From positions 151,440 through 215,439 of the forward strand of contig VWPU01014160.1 in NCBI GenBank assembly GCA_013398955.1: DNA of 64,000 nt, in the 5' to 3' direction. Every line of letters begins with the position of its first letter. Positions within the stretch are counted from its first letter, which is position 1. The notes beneath the pieces were generated by a model that was not told where the DNA came from, ran no database searches, and saw only the letters and a program-made list of their open reading frames with translations. The DNA is from Callaeas wilsoni. Taxonomy: Eukaryota > Chordata > Aves > Passeriformes > Callaeidae. Below, in pieces: positions 23,648 to 36,120 of this stretch. Made by a program: the position numbers and the translations under genes.

Positions 23648-26600
23648 AGAACCAAGAACCCTACTCTGAGTTTGTTGAATTTTTGAAAGACAGTGTTGAA
23701 TTCAAAGTGATAAGTGACTCACAAAGATCTGACAGATTAAAAAAAAAAAAGAAAAAGCCGTAAAAGAGATATTACAAGATGACACTTCACATTTTGTGAG
23801 ATTTATTTATCAGTGACAGATACTTCTGTCAGTAAATTGACGCAGATGGCACAGCAGTACAAACACTGTGCATTTCTGCCCTGCACTCATGCTGTAAAGC
23901 AGAAAGCCTTCCAACTGAAAACCAGCTGGTTCTGAGGGAAAAAATAAAGAGATGAACATCACAGAAAAGCCTAATAATACAGTACAAAATTTAGCTATTT
24001 AGCATGAAATGCTGTAGAAAATTGATAAGAAAAGCTTGTAAATACATGTGGCACTGTTCAAGATGTGAGCCGAAATTTTTTAGTATAGAAATTATTTAAT
24101 ATAGAGAGTTTTCTGCAAAAAAGGAGATGAGTAGTAGTAGAATTATGAAACAAAGCTCTAGGAATTCTTCCAGACTGAAGGATGAAATAACTGCAGGGTT
24201 TAAGAAAGGTAAAAAAGAACTAAATATCTATCTATATAAAAAGGTCTGGCTAAGAAGAGGGAGACACTCAGTAGTCACTGATCAAGAAAAAAAAAAAGGC
24301 CCCAAAGCCAGGATTGCAAAAACATAAGCAAAATTCCAGATGTTTCAATAGTCTAAAAGGAAAATCATGCCATATTATTATCATTATTACAGGGAAAATG
24401 TCACAATCAAAAGAGAGGAAAATGAAACTAAAGGCATGATCAGACTTAGACTTCATTTCTAAAAATCACCCTTCGGTCCCACTGTCAAAAGAAGTCCTCA
24501 GAAGCAGCAGAATACAGCAATAAGAGTAGGAGAGAGGAAAAGCTTGAAAAATCCTAATGATGAAGAATCTAAAAATAAGGAATATAAGTACCCATGTTAT
24601 TTTGTACAACAAAGGATGGAAATAGAGAGTAATTCTTGATATTGAACTTTCTGACTCAAATTATGAATTTCAGATTGGAACTGAAATTGAACATGAATAC
24701 TTAAATATGAGTGAGCTTTACTATTTTGAAGTTCAAATCTTATGACTGCAAGACTAGAAATGGGAACATTACACACTACAAAGCAGGTTTTTTTCCTTTG
24801 TTATTATGCAAAAAATTTACTTTCATTCTTTCAAGGTCTTTAGATACAAATAACAAGGAAAAGTTAGGTGAAGAAAAGTTATTTTTAATCTTGTTCATGT
24901 AGCACATCTGCATTTTCTCATGGAAATAATTTCTTATGATCCCTAAAATGGGAAAAGATTGAAACTCTATTATTTAAAATAAAAATTTATAACTCCTTCC
25001 AAACATTCTTACTACTGTCTAGGCTTCCTATAGCCTAATTAATAAGCTGCAGGATGCTATAATATTGTTATTGTTTCTTTCATCTGGAATGTCCATATTT
25101 CATCAGTGGATGCATGTCAAATTCACAGTGATAAAAGTGTAATATTCAAATGAATAATATTTTTTAAAGCAGAGTAGAATTGTTCACTTTTATATTCGTT
25201 TATACATTAGTTGCTGTGATAAGTGAATTCCAACACCAAGATGGAAAATTGAAGTTTAGGTTATATAATTTCACATGCTTTTCCAGGCAGGCATTATCAA
25301 GGTTCAGCTGTAAGTTCAGAATGTAGAACGAAGACCTTTTAGCAGTTTATTTACCATGCCTGGGACAGGACACCCTGCCTGTTGCTAGTACTGATGATTC
25401 CACCTAAATTGTTTCCATCTGAAAGTGCATCACTAAATAGTTGCATTTAGACAGGAAACATAGATGTAAATAAACCGAGGTAATCTCTTTTCAAATGTAT
25501 GTTAAGTCTCCTTTACTTTCAAAATTATATTGACTCAAAATTTATCCACAACTGCACTATGAAAAGATCCTGCAATTACTGCATAAGAACTCTTACAAAT
25601 CTATGAAATTCGAAGGTAAGTTTATTTATTTGATTTTTTAATTATGAGTAAAAAATCCCATTTAAGAATCTCTAAAGACTACTGTGTTCTGACTCTGTCA
25701 TTCTCGCCAGAGTTATGATTTAGGTCTTCTAGTGGCTTTGACCCTTCATTAAGTTAATTTTCAAATTATATATTACATGTCTCCAATTTTAAATGGCTTT
25801 TGATGAAGTAGTAACTGTAAAGTGCTTGTAATGGATCTACACTGAACTCGCTGAGTTTCCATTGTCTACAGTCAGAAATCTGTACTCAGTGAACGCTCAG
25901 AGCAGGGTCTATACACATATTTCAAGAGACATTTTTCTGCACTGTTTTCTCTTGGTAGCGTTATCCGACGTGTATCATGTTCAGAGGGGATAAATCACTA
26001 TTCCCTCCAAACATATAGAGATTTCCTTCAATGCCTGGCTGCAAGGAAACCACTGAACAGCAAGTTTTTCCTTACTGCTGTTGTCTGTGTAGTAGCTAAG
26101 TGGTATTAATTCCTCTAAGGTATCCAGGTACCCAGACAGCGCAGCATACAGTGATGTAAGACTAAGGCCTCACTGAAGTAAAAAAAGAGAATACTACTTC
26201 AACTGAAGTTGTTTCTGAATCAATTTGGTTATATTGATGTAGTTTTGTGGGAAGCAACTTTTTTCTTTTCTTTTTTTTTCTAGTTAGATTTCAGTTTGAA
26301 TCAAGTTTTTCAGATTGTCACCTTGATTTCTTTGTAGCTTTGCCAGACACACCGGTTTGACCAAAACAGTCCTAATTTCAGGCTGTTTCTCAGCTATCTG
26401 CAGGGATGTGTAACCCAGACAAGTGAGTGCTCTGGTGTGCCCAGCCTGCAGTAGCTGTAGCACAATTCGGTGTGCCATGCTACAGACACAAGCACTTTGA
26501 GCTCAGCAAAAATGCTAAATCCCTGCTATGCCTTGGAAGGAGCTGGGCTTCTACCACAGGCAGCAACATGGAAGGAAGGAGGTGTTGATACCCACAGTCA

Positions 26601-27049
26601 GACCCCAATGAGTCTGGCAAGTCTGCTTGTCATGCTGCAATGAGAAAACACTGAACATACTGAACTGTCTAGATTTGGGCTTGACTTTTCATATTTCATT
26701 GAAATATAGTCTCTTTAGCAGTTATATGCTCCATCTTTCGGAAATAACCTTTCCTGTTAGAAAAAGCAGTATTTAAAATGCATCAATATTTTGTCTATAA
26801 ACACAACCTTCCTTTTTTCTCTGTAATGTGCAGTATATCCCATGAGTTATGTTTCCACATTAAAGAGGCCCATACCATCATTAGAATCCTCACACTGGTG
26901 AGAAATCCAAGACGTTTTTGATGTGAGCAGGAAGTAGTTATGAGCACCGCTGAATTCTTGGTTTTCTATTGCCCCAAACAGCCCTGAAGCATTGCAAAAG
27001 TGGCTTCACAGCTGCACACATCTGACCTTCATGGGGTAAGAAGAATTTT

Positions 27050-27450
27050 GGAATTACTTATTTGCGTGGTAATGGCTCTGGGAATCTCCTATTGTTTGTT
27101 TATTCCCCGAGACTTTAACAGAACTGTGTGTTCAGATTTGGTCAGTAGGTGTGAAAATTCCTCGGAGGGCGTTTTACTGGCTCAGGGAGAACATGCAGAA
27201 CAGAGGCCGCCTTTGAGCGCTCCGAGCCATGCGCCAGGACTGACAGCTTGGCAATTCCAGCACTGCTCTCCTTCTGCTGCAGGCTGACAAGACAGGGGAT
27301 GAAACCCTGCTTGCTGCACAGCCTCGCACTGTAAAAAAATACTTGTGCCTTTGTGAGGAATAAGAGGAGGACTGTTTCCCAGTTAATATAATCTGTGTCG
27401 GTCAAATGCCGTATTGTAACTGCACGCAGTGCGCTGGGGCATGTTTGTGG
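27050..27450. other. CpG-retaining patch inside intron 10
   Basis: In a strongly AT-rich, CpG-poor intron, this stretch keeps about a dozen CpG dinucleotides, for example in CTCGGAGGGCG, GAGCGCTCCGAG and ACGCAGTGCGCTGG. It contains open frames on both strands with no recognisable protein. It could be a conserved regulatory element, an alternative promoter, or a younger insertion that has lost less CpG. Confidence 0.35.
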
Positions 27451-30400
27451 CTTCTTTTTGTAAGATTTTCAAGGAAAGAGTGTTCCTCTTAAACAGAGGC
27501 CACTCACCAAATCCAAAACACACTTAAAATCATTATGTTTCATTAGGCACCTTGGCTTGCCCTGATAATGTACAGTGCACTGCGTGAAGTACCCTACATA
27601 CTTACAGGGTATTCAGTGCCCATAGCATTTTTTTATTGTATTTTTCTCTTGTGCTGCCATTCATAAATACAGAACAGGCTCTTCACTACAGAGCTAATTC
27701 AGACCTTTTGAACTTCGGCCTTGAATGCAGATTAATATAAATATTTGTGCAGTTTTCCCCCCCTTTATGGAAAAATAATTGTGAAATCCCAGCCCCTCTA
27801 AAGATAAAGGGAGTAAATCCAAGTAAAGCCTTAGATTTCACTACTATCAATTTATAAATTTAACTGAAGAACATTTCAAGAAGATATATTTATTTAAAGA
27901 ATAGAAATAGAAACAAGTGTACTATTAAGGGCAGGAAAATGAAAATTAAATGAAATAAAATGTTTTCTGGGTTTTCTTAACCCTAGAAACTCAGAAGTGT
28001 TTTCTTCACAGAGAATCAAAAATAATGCAAATCATAGCGCTGGCTACTCATATTACTTAAAATATCTTAATGTAATGATTTTTAGAAAAAACCTACATAT
28101 CCAGTGAAACTGTACTTTGTTTTATTACACTGCATATTTTCAGTCAATAACAACGGAATTATACTATTGATAATACATCATGGCGTATTAATTATTTAGT
28201 TCCCATACACAGCTCATTTAAACAGCATGCTGTGGACAAAATATCTAAGAATATCTCGGAACAGGTAGGGTGTAGAGACAAAAGAAGCTGGTAGGCCTGG
28301 GTGGTGAAAAAACAACAATCAAACAATGAAAGTATCAGATTTGGATGAAAATGAAACTCTCTGACTGGAACTTCAGTAATACTATGTAGAGCTTTCAGTG
28401 CATATAAATTCCATTTTTATCACTTTGGGATGGATAGTGAAGTTTACGGGCAATCTGAAAAAGTCTTGTTTAAATGTAAAATAGAGTTCATAGATATGTT
28501 ACAGTTTTACTGTAGAGATCATGTGGAATAGCATAAATGGAAAGAGAAAGAGATAAATATAAAAGGAATAATCAATATCTTTGTGTTAATATTTTCTTGA
28601 TTTTTTTTGTCCATTTACTCCAACATTCCAGTTCTGCATTTGCCATTTCTCTAACCCTTTCCTCTCCACTTTAAATAAACAGAGCTGGACAGTCAGAAAT
28701 AATAAACGGAATTCAAAGTCAATTAACAATCTATTGCAGTCCACAGTAAAATATGTCATTAAATAATTTAACACCTTACAATAGTCACTTAAATTTTAAA
28801 GACAGAAAATTCATTTCATTGCTGCTGTTATTTTTTAATTTAGCATTATTTTTTAACACAGTGAGGAAAAGCCTACATAGGTGGCATATTGCCATAATGA
28901 TTTTCAGCAACCCTTTCTGCCCCCCAGCTCAACAAAAGTAAGGAATGGCAAAGGGCAAAGCAGGGATATCAAACCTCCTCACAAGAGTGACTATAATTAA
29001 CTCTTACCTTTGGGCACCACTGTATCCTGCTAAATTATCTTAGATAAAGATTGCAAGCAGGATCACAGTTTTTGACATTCATTTTCATACACCTTCCATG
29101 CAAAGTGAAAATAAATACAAAGCCCAATATATTATAAAAAAGGCCTGGAATGCAGATCTCTCACTGCTCAAAAGACTGTCAATGGATTTGGTTTGTTGTT
29201 AATTGAAACAATAATACTTAGCTATGAGGCTTTTCAGTTTTGCAGCGGAACTGGAAAAGCTCTCACTGGGAGGACAAAAATACAAAAGAATTCTGGAAAA
29301 ATAGTATCAGTATCTGTCGGGTTATGCCAAAAGAAATGGCAGCTTGAAAACTGTTTTTTACTATATCCGGGTGCATAGATGGTGTCACTGAAAAAGGGAA
29401 GAGGAATGAGTACAAATATTTAAGTGCTTTCCTCAAGAAAGGAGAAACTTAAAAGCATGAAACTGCAGCCCAGAAGCACTTCAGACCAACAGGTAAATAA
29501 AATTTGTTGAAGATTTAAGGATTAAAGCAAGCATCAACTCTGAAAACTTTAAATCTGCTCTAAGTAGAGGTATGCAACACTACAATAATCACTACTAGAA
29601 AAATGACAGAATAATTCAAACGGGGAAAGGAATCTATTAAATATTTTCAGGTCATAAAAACCAAGGTGTTTCAAATTGTAAATATGTTAAGACCCATAAG
29701 AAGTTATAGTTTGCAATACAGGTACTCAGTTTCAAAGTAAGTACATCTCAAAATGCCTTTTATGACTAAAGACAGAAGATAAAGAGGGAAAAAAATCTAT
29801 AAAAGGGAGCAGGGAAAAAGAAGAAAAAAGCTCTACATCTGATTTATAGGAGAAAAATTGAGAAAATCAGGTGTGGCCTTATCTACTGCAACAGAGATAC
29901 ATGATACATGCAAAAATTAATACTCTAATCAGATCCTGAATTTATGAAAATGCAACTTTACACCTATATATGAGCTGCTGCTGGGTCTGAATTACTATGT
30001 CATTTGAAAGTTCTGCTCTTCTCGAGTCTTGCTGCTGAAGAAAAAGTGTCCCTAAACATGCTATGATTGCAGTTCTTTGAGCAGGAGGACTGGATTTATG
30101 AATTCAGAAAAAATCTCAGAAGTTTAATACTGACTGAAATCACACTGCAGTCTTACATTTAACAGGGACTCTTGCCCCAACCCAGACAGAACAGATAAAG
30201 GAATAGCATCATTTCCTCAGGAAAACACATTATAAAGCAAGCGATAAGGCTGGAAACTACGAATATTATCTAAGTGGAAAATGAAAAGTACTTTTTGTCT
30301 TTTAGTATGAGACTCTCACTTGCAAAGCTTGAAACACTACCAGTAATGTTCTACCAGAAAGGTGTAAAATTCTCATATGAAATAGTAACAGTTTTTGAAA

Positions 30401-31276
30401 CCTGTCCTTATTGAGACAGAAGTGCGATAAAGAACAGGACACTTCAGAACATTAAAATTTATAATTTCATTAAGTATTGACCTGTTGATAATGCTGTTTG
30501 TATTCTAAAACTAAATTGGTCACATTTTTTGAAGCAGTACGTATACTTAAATTATGGATATTTCAACTGCACTTCTACTGTGTAATACAGTCACTTTTTG
30601 GTTTTAAGGTGCAATGAAACATTATAGTTAATTCAGACAGGTTATACCTAAGAATTGGGTGTGATTTTAATAAAGTATTTAATTTTGTCATAGTGATTTC
30701 TCAAAATGAAATCATTTCACCTTGAGACATTGCTATTTCAAAAGGCATCTTTCAAGAACTGCCCTTGCTGGGTATGAACAGGCCACTAGGTAAAACAGCC
30801 AAATAGGTAACTAAGTTTGACAATTAATGCAATTACAATTTCTTGTACAGTGTTTGCTGTCATATTAATTTAGACTAATAAATACTAAGAACACACCAAG
30901 GAAATTGTAATATTTTCATCTACTGGACAATGTTAACTAAAACAGTAATGTGAACCACTTTAGGAGATTTCTCTAAGAGTCTTCCTTGATCTTCATGATT
31001 CATAAATGCTACCTTTCATTCATTTCCCCTCCCTTCTTTCCATTTCCCCTCTAGCTGATTAAAATGATGGGGGTTTAGGTGCAATGGTTCCAAAAGCATG
31101 TGGAAGATGCACGATAAGGAAATAATGCAGTCAAGTGTGCTCTGAAAAGCACTCACAACAACGACACACCTGTGTAAGCTGTACATACGTGGAGATAATC
31201 AGCTACTTCAGAGCTGTGCTGAAAGCCTCTACTAAACCACTCCTCCTGGTACCATTCTTGAGATTCCAGATATCAG

Positions 31277-31298
31277 AAAAAAAAAAAATTTTTTTTTC
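31277..31298 (+). repeat. A12-T10 homopolymer block
   Basis: An A run directly joined to a T run, 50 bases from the donor end of exon 10. It is a simple palindromic low-complexity block. Confidence 0.8.
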
Positions 31299-31348
31299 TT
31301 CAAGAACTTGATTTTATACAAGCATTTGCCAGTTGTACTTATTCTTAC

Positions 31349-31497
31349 CTGTAGCAGAGCTGCAAACAAATACACTGCTATGAAGATGGGGGTTAAGGAA
31401 GTATGTCCGCTTTTCATTAGGTGGATAGTGTACAAGAAAATCAGGTGTCCAGGAATCACCAAGAGAAGCAGAACTTGGGCTGATTTGTTATTTACTC
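31349..31497 (-). CDS. SLC41A2: SLC41A2 exon 10 (residues 463-512)
   Basis: 149 bp between acceptor TTTCTTGTAG and donor GTAAGA. It begins with the last two bases of the split Gly codon, reads [20 protein letters not shown] at its start and ends with LLQ in phase 0. Two hydrophobic stretches are consistent with membrane helices of the second MgtE half. Confidence 0.96.
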
Positions 31498-32424
31498 CTA
31501 CAAGAAAATAAAAAAGAAAAATCCAAAATTCAGTTAAGCTCTTCAATTACTATATTAGATTTTTATTCATTTTAATATAAAAACACCCTCATTTTTTGAA
31601 TTCCACAGCATAGACTACTGTGGAACAGCAGGCATTATTTTCCACTAAAAGACTCCTTGAGGAATTTCACTGTCTTACAGTAAAGGTAAGCACAGCCCTT
31701 CCGGAAAGGGGTGCAAACTGCCTTCATTCTGTGCTCATGTAACACCATCTACATCTTTGGATCTCCTAAAGTCTTACTAGGAAAGAGGATCTTTTGGACT
31801 CCATATTCAAGACATCCTCAAAAGTACCTTATATTTCTAAAAAGTAGCCCCACATTTACCACTTTCACCTCTGTTTCAATTCATTCAATAAATATGAAAG
31901 TGTAATACATGGTGGTGACACATCACATTTCCCCACAGTTACTAAATCATTAGGAAAGTGGGAAATACAGGGGAGGAATAAGCTGTAAAGAAACAATCTA
32001 GAGAGAAAATGGCAAATTGGAAATGGGAAGCAGGGATTTGGCTTACTAATAATGCATGATACAATGTTTGGCCCTAACAGGAAATTGGTTTGAAGTCCTG
32101 AAAGCAGACAAAAGTTCAGAGCAGGCAGACAAGCTAAGGAAAGCTGAGGCTGAAACCCTTCTGAGTGGGTATCCCGGTGTCCTGCCCCACCAGCCCTCAT
32201 CTTTAGCTCTTGCCAGGGCTTCACCCTTCTCTGTGCTCTTCTCTACAGGGAGTTTCTTGTGATTCTCACAGGAAACAGCTGCAGGCAAAGGAAACTGCCA
32301 AAGCTCAGCTGCCTCTGAGCAGCACGCAGCAAGGTCAGTCCCCTGCCATTTCTCACTGGTGGCACCATCTGGCACACAGGGGTAACGAGATGTGAGACAG
32401 GATTTTTAACTGACCAAGACATAC
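31498..32424 (-). other. SLC41A2: SLC41A2 intron 9
   Basis: GT-AG intron of 927 bases. A stretch at 32050-32400 is less AT-rich and has overlapping open frames on both strands, but I recognise no protein in them. Confidence 0.9.
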
Positions 32425-32556
32425 CTGTGCCATAGTATGTTCTGCATGGGTAATAGCAACCCTTGGCTTCCTCTGGCAGCTCTCCAGGAATGTTATGTAA
32501 ATGGAGGTAGGTAGAAATTCTGCTAGCTTGAATAGCTACTAGATTGCCACCAATAC
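32425..32556 (-). CDS. SLC41A2: SLC41A2 exon 9 (residues 419-463)
   Basis: 132 bp between acceptor TGCATTTCAG and donor GTATGT, split codons at both ends (phase 1). It encodes GIGGNLVAIQASRISTYLHL, the counterpart in the second half of the motif in exon 3, followed by a polar loop rich in Pro, Glu and Cys that leads into exon 10. Confidence 0.96.
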
Positions 32557-33024
32557 CTGAAATGCAAAAGGGAACCAATGAAGAATTTTCTTTTTTTTTT
32601 TTTTTCCTCTAGTAGGCAGTATTTTTGCACATTTACCAACTTCCTCTGTTTATCACAGTACCTTACATACAAAAGTCAAAATGAGAACTATCTTTAGAAC
32701 ATACATCAGTTATAGACAGGCTACAAAGCATTCAAGTAAGTCCAAAAAACATGGGCTACAGTTTAGTGTATCACTGGGTATTTGGAGATCAGTTTTGAAT
32801 CACAGTAAGTGCAAAAAATTCAAAACCTTCCAAAAGGTTCAATCTTTAGCTTTCTCACAGGTGAAACTCCCTTTTATCACTGCCTCTTCTTTGGAAATCC
32901 CTGTTGGAACAGCAGAAGGATGGCACAGCTGTGCCACTGCTGGATTACCTCCCAAGGTCAGTATTCCTGGCCAGCGTAAGGGATGAAAGCAGACACGGTC
33001 ACTACCAGAAACATAAATGCAGGT

Positions 33025-33200
33025 TTCACACACAGAACCACAGGGCCAGAAAAGGCTTCAAGAGTTAATATATTCATTCCCCTCTGACACAAAGCATGAC
33101 TAACTATAGTCTTCTGCCACTCATAATTGAGGCTGACAGAACAAGATGAGTGCCTGACTAGCTGATTGTTAAAAGAACGGTAGTGATGGAGATTCTACTT
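33025..33200 (-). mobile_element. CR1 LINE 3'-end remnant, minus orientation
   Basis: Read on the minus strand, it ends with a diverged version of the avian CR1 terminus (TTCTGGCCCTGTGGTTCTGTG in place of the usual cttccagccctatgattctatg). Upstream lies a 'gatggagattctac' block typical of this CR1 arm. It is heavily diverged and 5' truncated. Confidence 0.55.
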
Positions 33201-33224
33201 TCTTTCTAAAAGAGGCAACATGTA

Positions 33225-33466
33225 CAAGGCGTGCCAGCAGAGCTTTCATCTCCACATAAGAAAGAAATTTCTTATAGTGAGAACAATCATTCACTGGAAC
33301 ATCCACCCCAAGGATGTGGTGGAGTCCACGTCACTGGAGGTTTTCAAGACGTGACTGGACCACGTGCTAGAAAATCTCATCTAGGCTCCCTTTCTCACAC
33401 AAGGTCGAGCCAGATGACATTTCAAGGTTCCTTCCACTCTGGGCTGTTTCATGTTCTATGAATTTT
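33225..33466 (+). mobile_element. CR1 LINE 3'-end remnant, plus orientation
   Basis: Diverged but recognisable CR1 3' end. It runs from the 'ttcatctccacataag' block through 'cactggaac', 'gtcactggaggttttcaag' and 'ggttccttccactc', and closes with 'gttctatga', the terminal CR1 repeat. It is 5' truncated, as usual for CR1. It abuts an oppositely oriented CR1 end on its left. Confidence 0.8.
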
Positions 33467-35559
33467 TACTTCAATGAACACAAAACTAAAACAACTTGCT
33501 ATATCCACATTGCAGAATGCAGTAACATGAAACCCTCCTATTATTATACTTGAGCTGTCTACTCACATATCAAGCAAAAGTTTTTTCTTTCCCTGACTTC
33601 AGATGCTTTACATAGCAATGGGTTGGTCTGAGAAGAAGCAGAATAAATGCAGATCTGGTCCCCACTTCAGGAGAAAGCCCTTTTTAATTGTAGTTGAATT
33701 CACTTGTTTATCTGATGCTTAAGGCTTTGGCTGGTTGCAGAACAAGTATTTGTGGTGACCAGAAGACATTATTCCCCAAATTCTTTTGGTGACTGTGAAG
33801 TGGTTGGCACAGAGATCTAACGCTGACATCTGAAAGATGTCCTGCCTCACTGCTGCTTAAACACAGTAAATGGCTGAACCTAACAAGGAAGTAGGTCTTT
33901 TAAGCCAAAACTTCAGATACAAATCAGGAAATGCACGTTCCCAGTCAGGAGATACAAGGATAAAATATGAACTACCAAAAGGTTGAGTCAGAGTTTGCAA
34001 AGAAAATTAAAATAACAGTAGCTCTTTTTTCAGATGGACTACAGAAAAAGTAGCGAAGTAAGGGATTTATCTAAACTATGAAAGATTTAAAAAGATTACA
34101 ACCAATCTAAACAGCACTCAAAGCCTGTCCTTCAATTGAGAACAATAAATTAGAGATTTCTGACTAAGGAGAATAAGGTATAGAAAGAGAGGAAGAAATA
34201 AAATTAAGGATCAATGCACTACATTTGGATGGAGATCAGATAATTTCTGTCACTGAATTATGAAAAAGCTGTTATGTAAAACCGCTTCTTAATAGAGCTA
34301 CAAAGCTGGAGATGGTGCCATATGACTGGAAAATATGAAACAGTTTCTGCTAAAAAAGAGGACATAAAGGCAATCTGGGTAATTACAATCAGGCTAACAA
34401 CTGCAATAACTGATACATTGACAACAATATTAAGAGAAAAAAATAACAAAATATTCTGTCACTATCTGCTTCTCTTATAGCACTACAAAAAAAGGAATAA
34501 AGAACAGAAGTGCACAGGGCTGGTTTGAGTTTTGTAGCAATGCAGCTACAAACCACTTTGGCACAACTCTCTAGATTTTAAGTATTTCCTAGGATGTATG
34601 TAATTTCCTTTTGTGACTGTTAATTATCTGCTTCAACAAATTCAGATACTCAGAAATATGATAGATGCTCTGGACTTTTTTCCCTAGTTAGTACCAAGGG
34701 AAATGGAATGAGATAAAAGAATTAAGAAAAATGGAAATCAGTTCACTTGAAATGGAGATTAAAAAATGTGTCTGGACAATAGACATTGACAAGTCTATGA
34801 AGGAAGGTAAGACTGGTTGTCAATCTTTGGATGGATAGCTATTAATGACATATCTTTTCACTTTTATAACCATCATTTAGAGAAAGTATTCACCAAGCCC
34901 TATTGCTCATGTAGATAGCAAGAAATTACTGACAAGTATCAAAAGTGATTCAAAAACAAACTGGCCAGCCATGGAATACTGGTAAAAGGTGATGATAGCT
35001 GCTCTGCAAAGGAAGCTGACAATCTAACCAGAACAGCCAGTGTGGAGTGTGATTTCAAGAGGTGTAACTAATTACAACTGAGTTGAACACATACAATCTA
35101 TTTTAGCTAACTGGAGATGCAATATTTGTATGTTCAGCAAAATTATTTTAAATTTTATTTGTCTGAGCCTCGGTAACCTAATACTAGTGGTATAATTTTA
35201 ACTCACAGAAGATAGCTAGGTGTAGTGATGTGTAAATGCTTCTAGAATCTATACATCCTGCTCAGTCTCAGCGAGCCAACAGTGTATGGTGGGGACAGAA
35301 GCAGTGACACTGTATTTGAGTTCTGTTCGTTTACCTATCAACTCTTTCTTCAAATTATTTTTGAACCTTTGGGCCAATTTCTACCGTCTGACATGAAGAC
35401 AGACATGCTAACTACTTCCAAGCATGGTTAAACAATCTACCAAAAACGAAACAGTGACTAGATAAATAAAGGAAAAGATCCAAACCCATGTCCTCAGCGA
35501 GACAAAGACAGTAATATGAGTTATATAGTTAATGGCATAAGCCTAAGCAGGCCAGCTGG

Positions 35560-36120
35560 CCAGTCAGCACTCAGCTTGGAGCGAGGCAGGATGCCTCTTG
35601 CTCAGCCAACAGCTCAGTGAGATGGAAGAGGAATGACAATGTTGTGGAAAGCAGAGGGAAAAACAGAGAGAATGTTGTCAGCAGCGGCTATAGCAGGACA
35701 CGAGGCAATAGGGAACACTGCAGGTCGAATAGGCTGTCTAAAAACCTCAGGATACAAATGAGAACAGAATCAGGTTTCATTATTCTGCTGGTCACAGAAT
35801 GACTCATACAAGGCTGTGCTTGCATTGAATGAATCACTTGGATATGCACAGAGATACTCAGTTTGTTTGGTAACAGCAGCTACTGTGCATGTGCAGTTAC
35901 CATCTCAGCTACACCAGATTAATCGGATCCCTGCAAGAAACAGAAAACAGATAAACCTGCGTAGGCTGGCAAGATGTCGATACGCAAAACTGATAACTTC
36001 TCAGCGTCTTCTAAATGTATAAAATGGTCACATGCTCAGTAGCTGCTCATATTATTAAAAGCTCTGTAGATGTATATGAGGACTGTTTCCATGAACGTTT
36101 AATTAATCCAGAAATTTTTT
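35560..36120 (+). mobile_element. Possible LTR-like insertion (uncertain)
   Basis: Unlike its flanks, this stretch keeps several CpGs (for example GATGTCGATACGC and AATCGGATCC). It then shows a TATA-like TGTATAAAATG near 36015-36026 and an ATTAAA-type hexamer about 30 bases later, an LTR-like order. No terminal repeats or target-site duplication were found, and no viral protein was recognised. Confidence 0.25.

Larger units (their letters stand above)
21375..31348 (-). other. SLC41A2: SLC41A2 intron 10
   Basis: GT-AG intron of 9974 bases with no recognised gene. It holds A runs at 22634-22649, 23608-23647 and 23739-23757, a T-rich run near 26258-26280, a CpG-retaining patch at about 27050-27450 and an A12-T10 block at 31277-31298. 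Confidence 0.9.
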
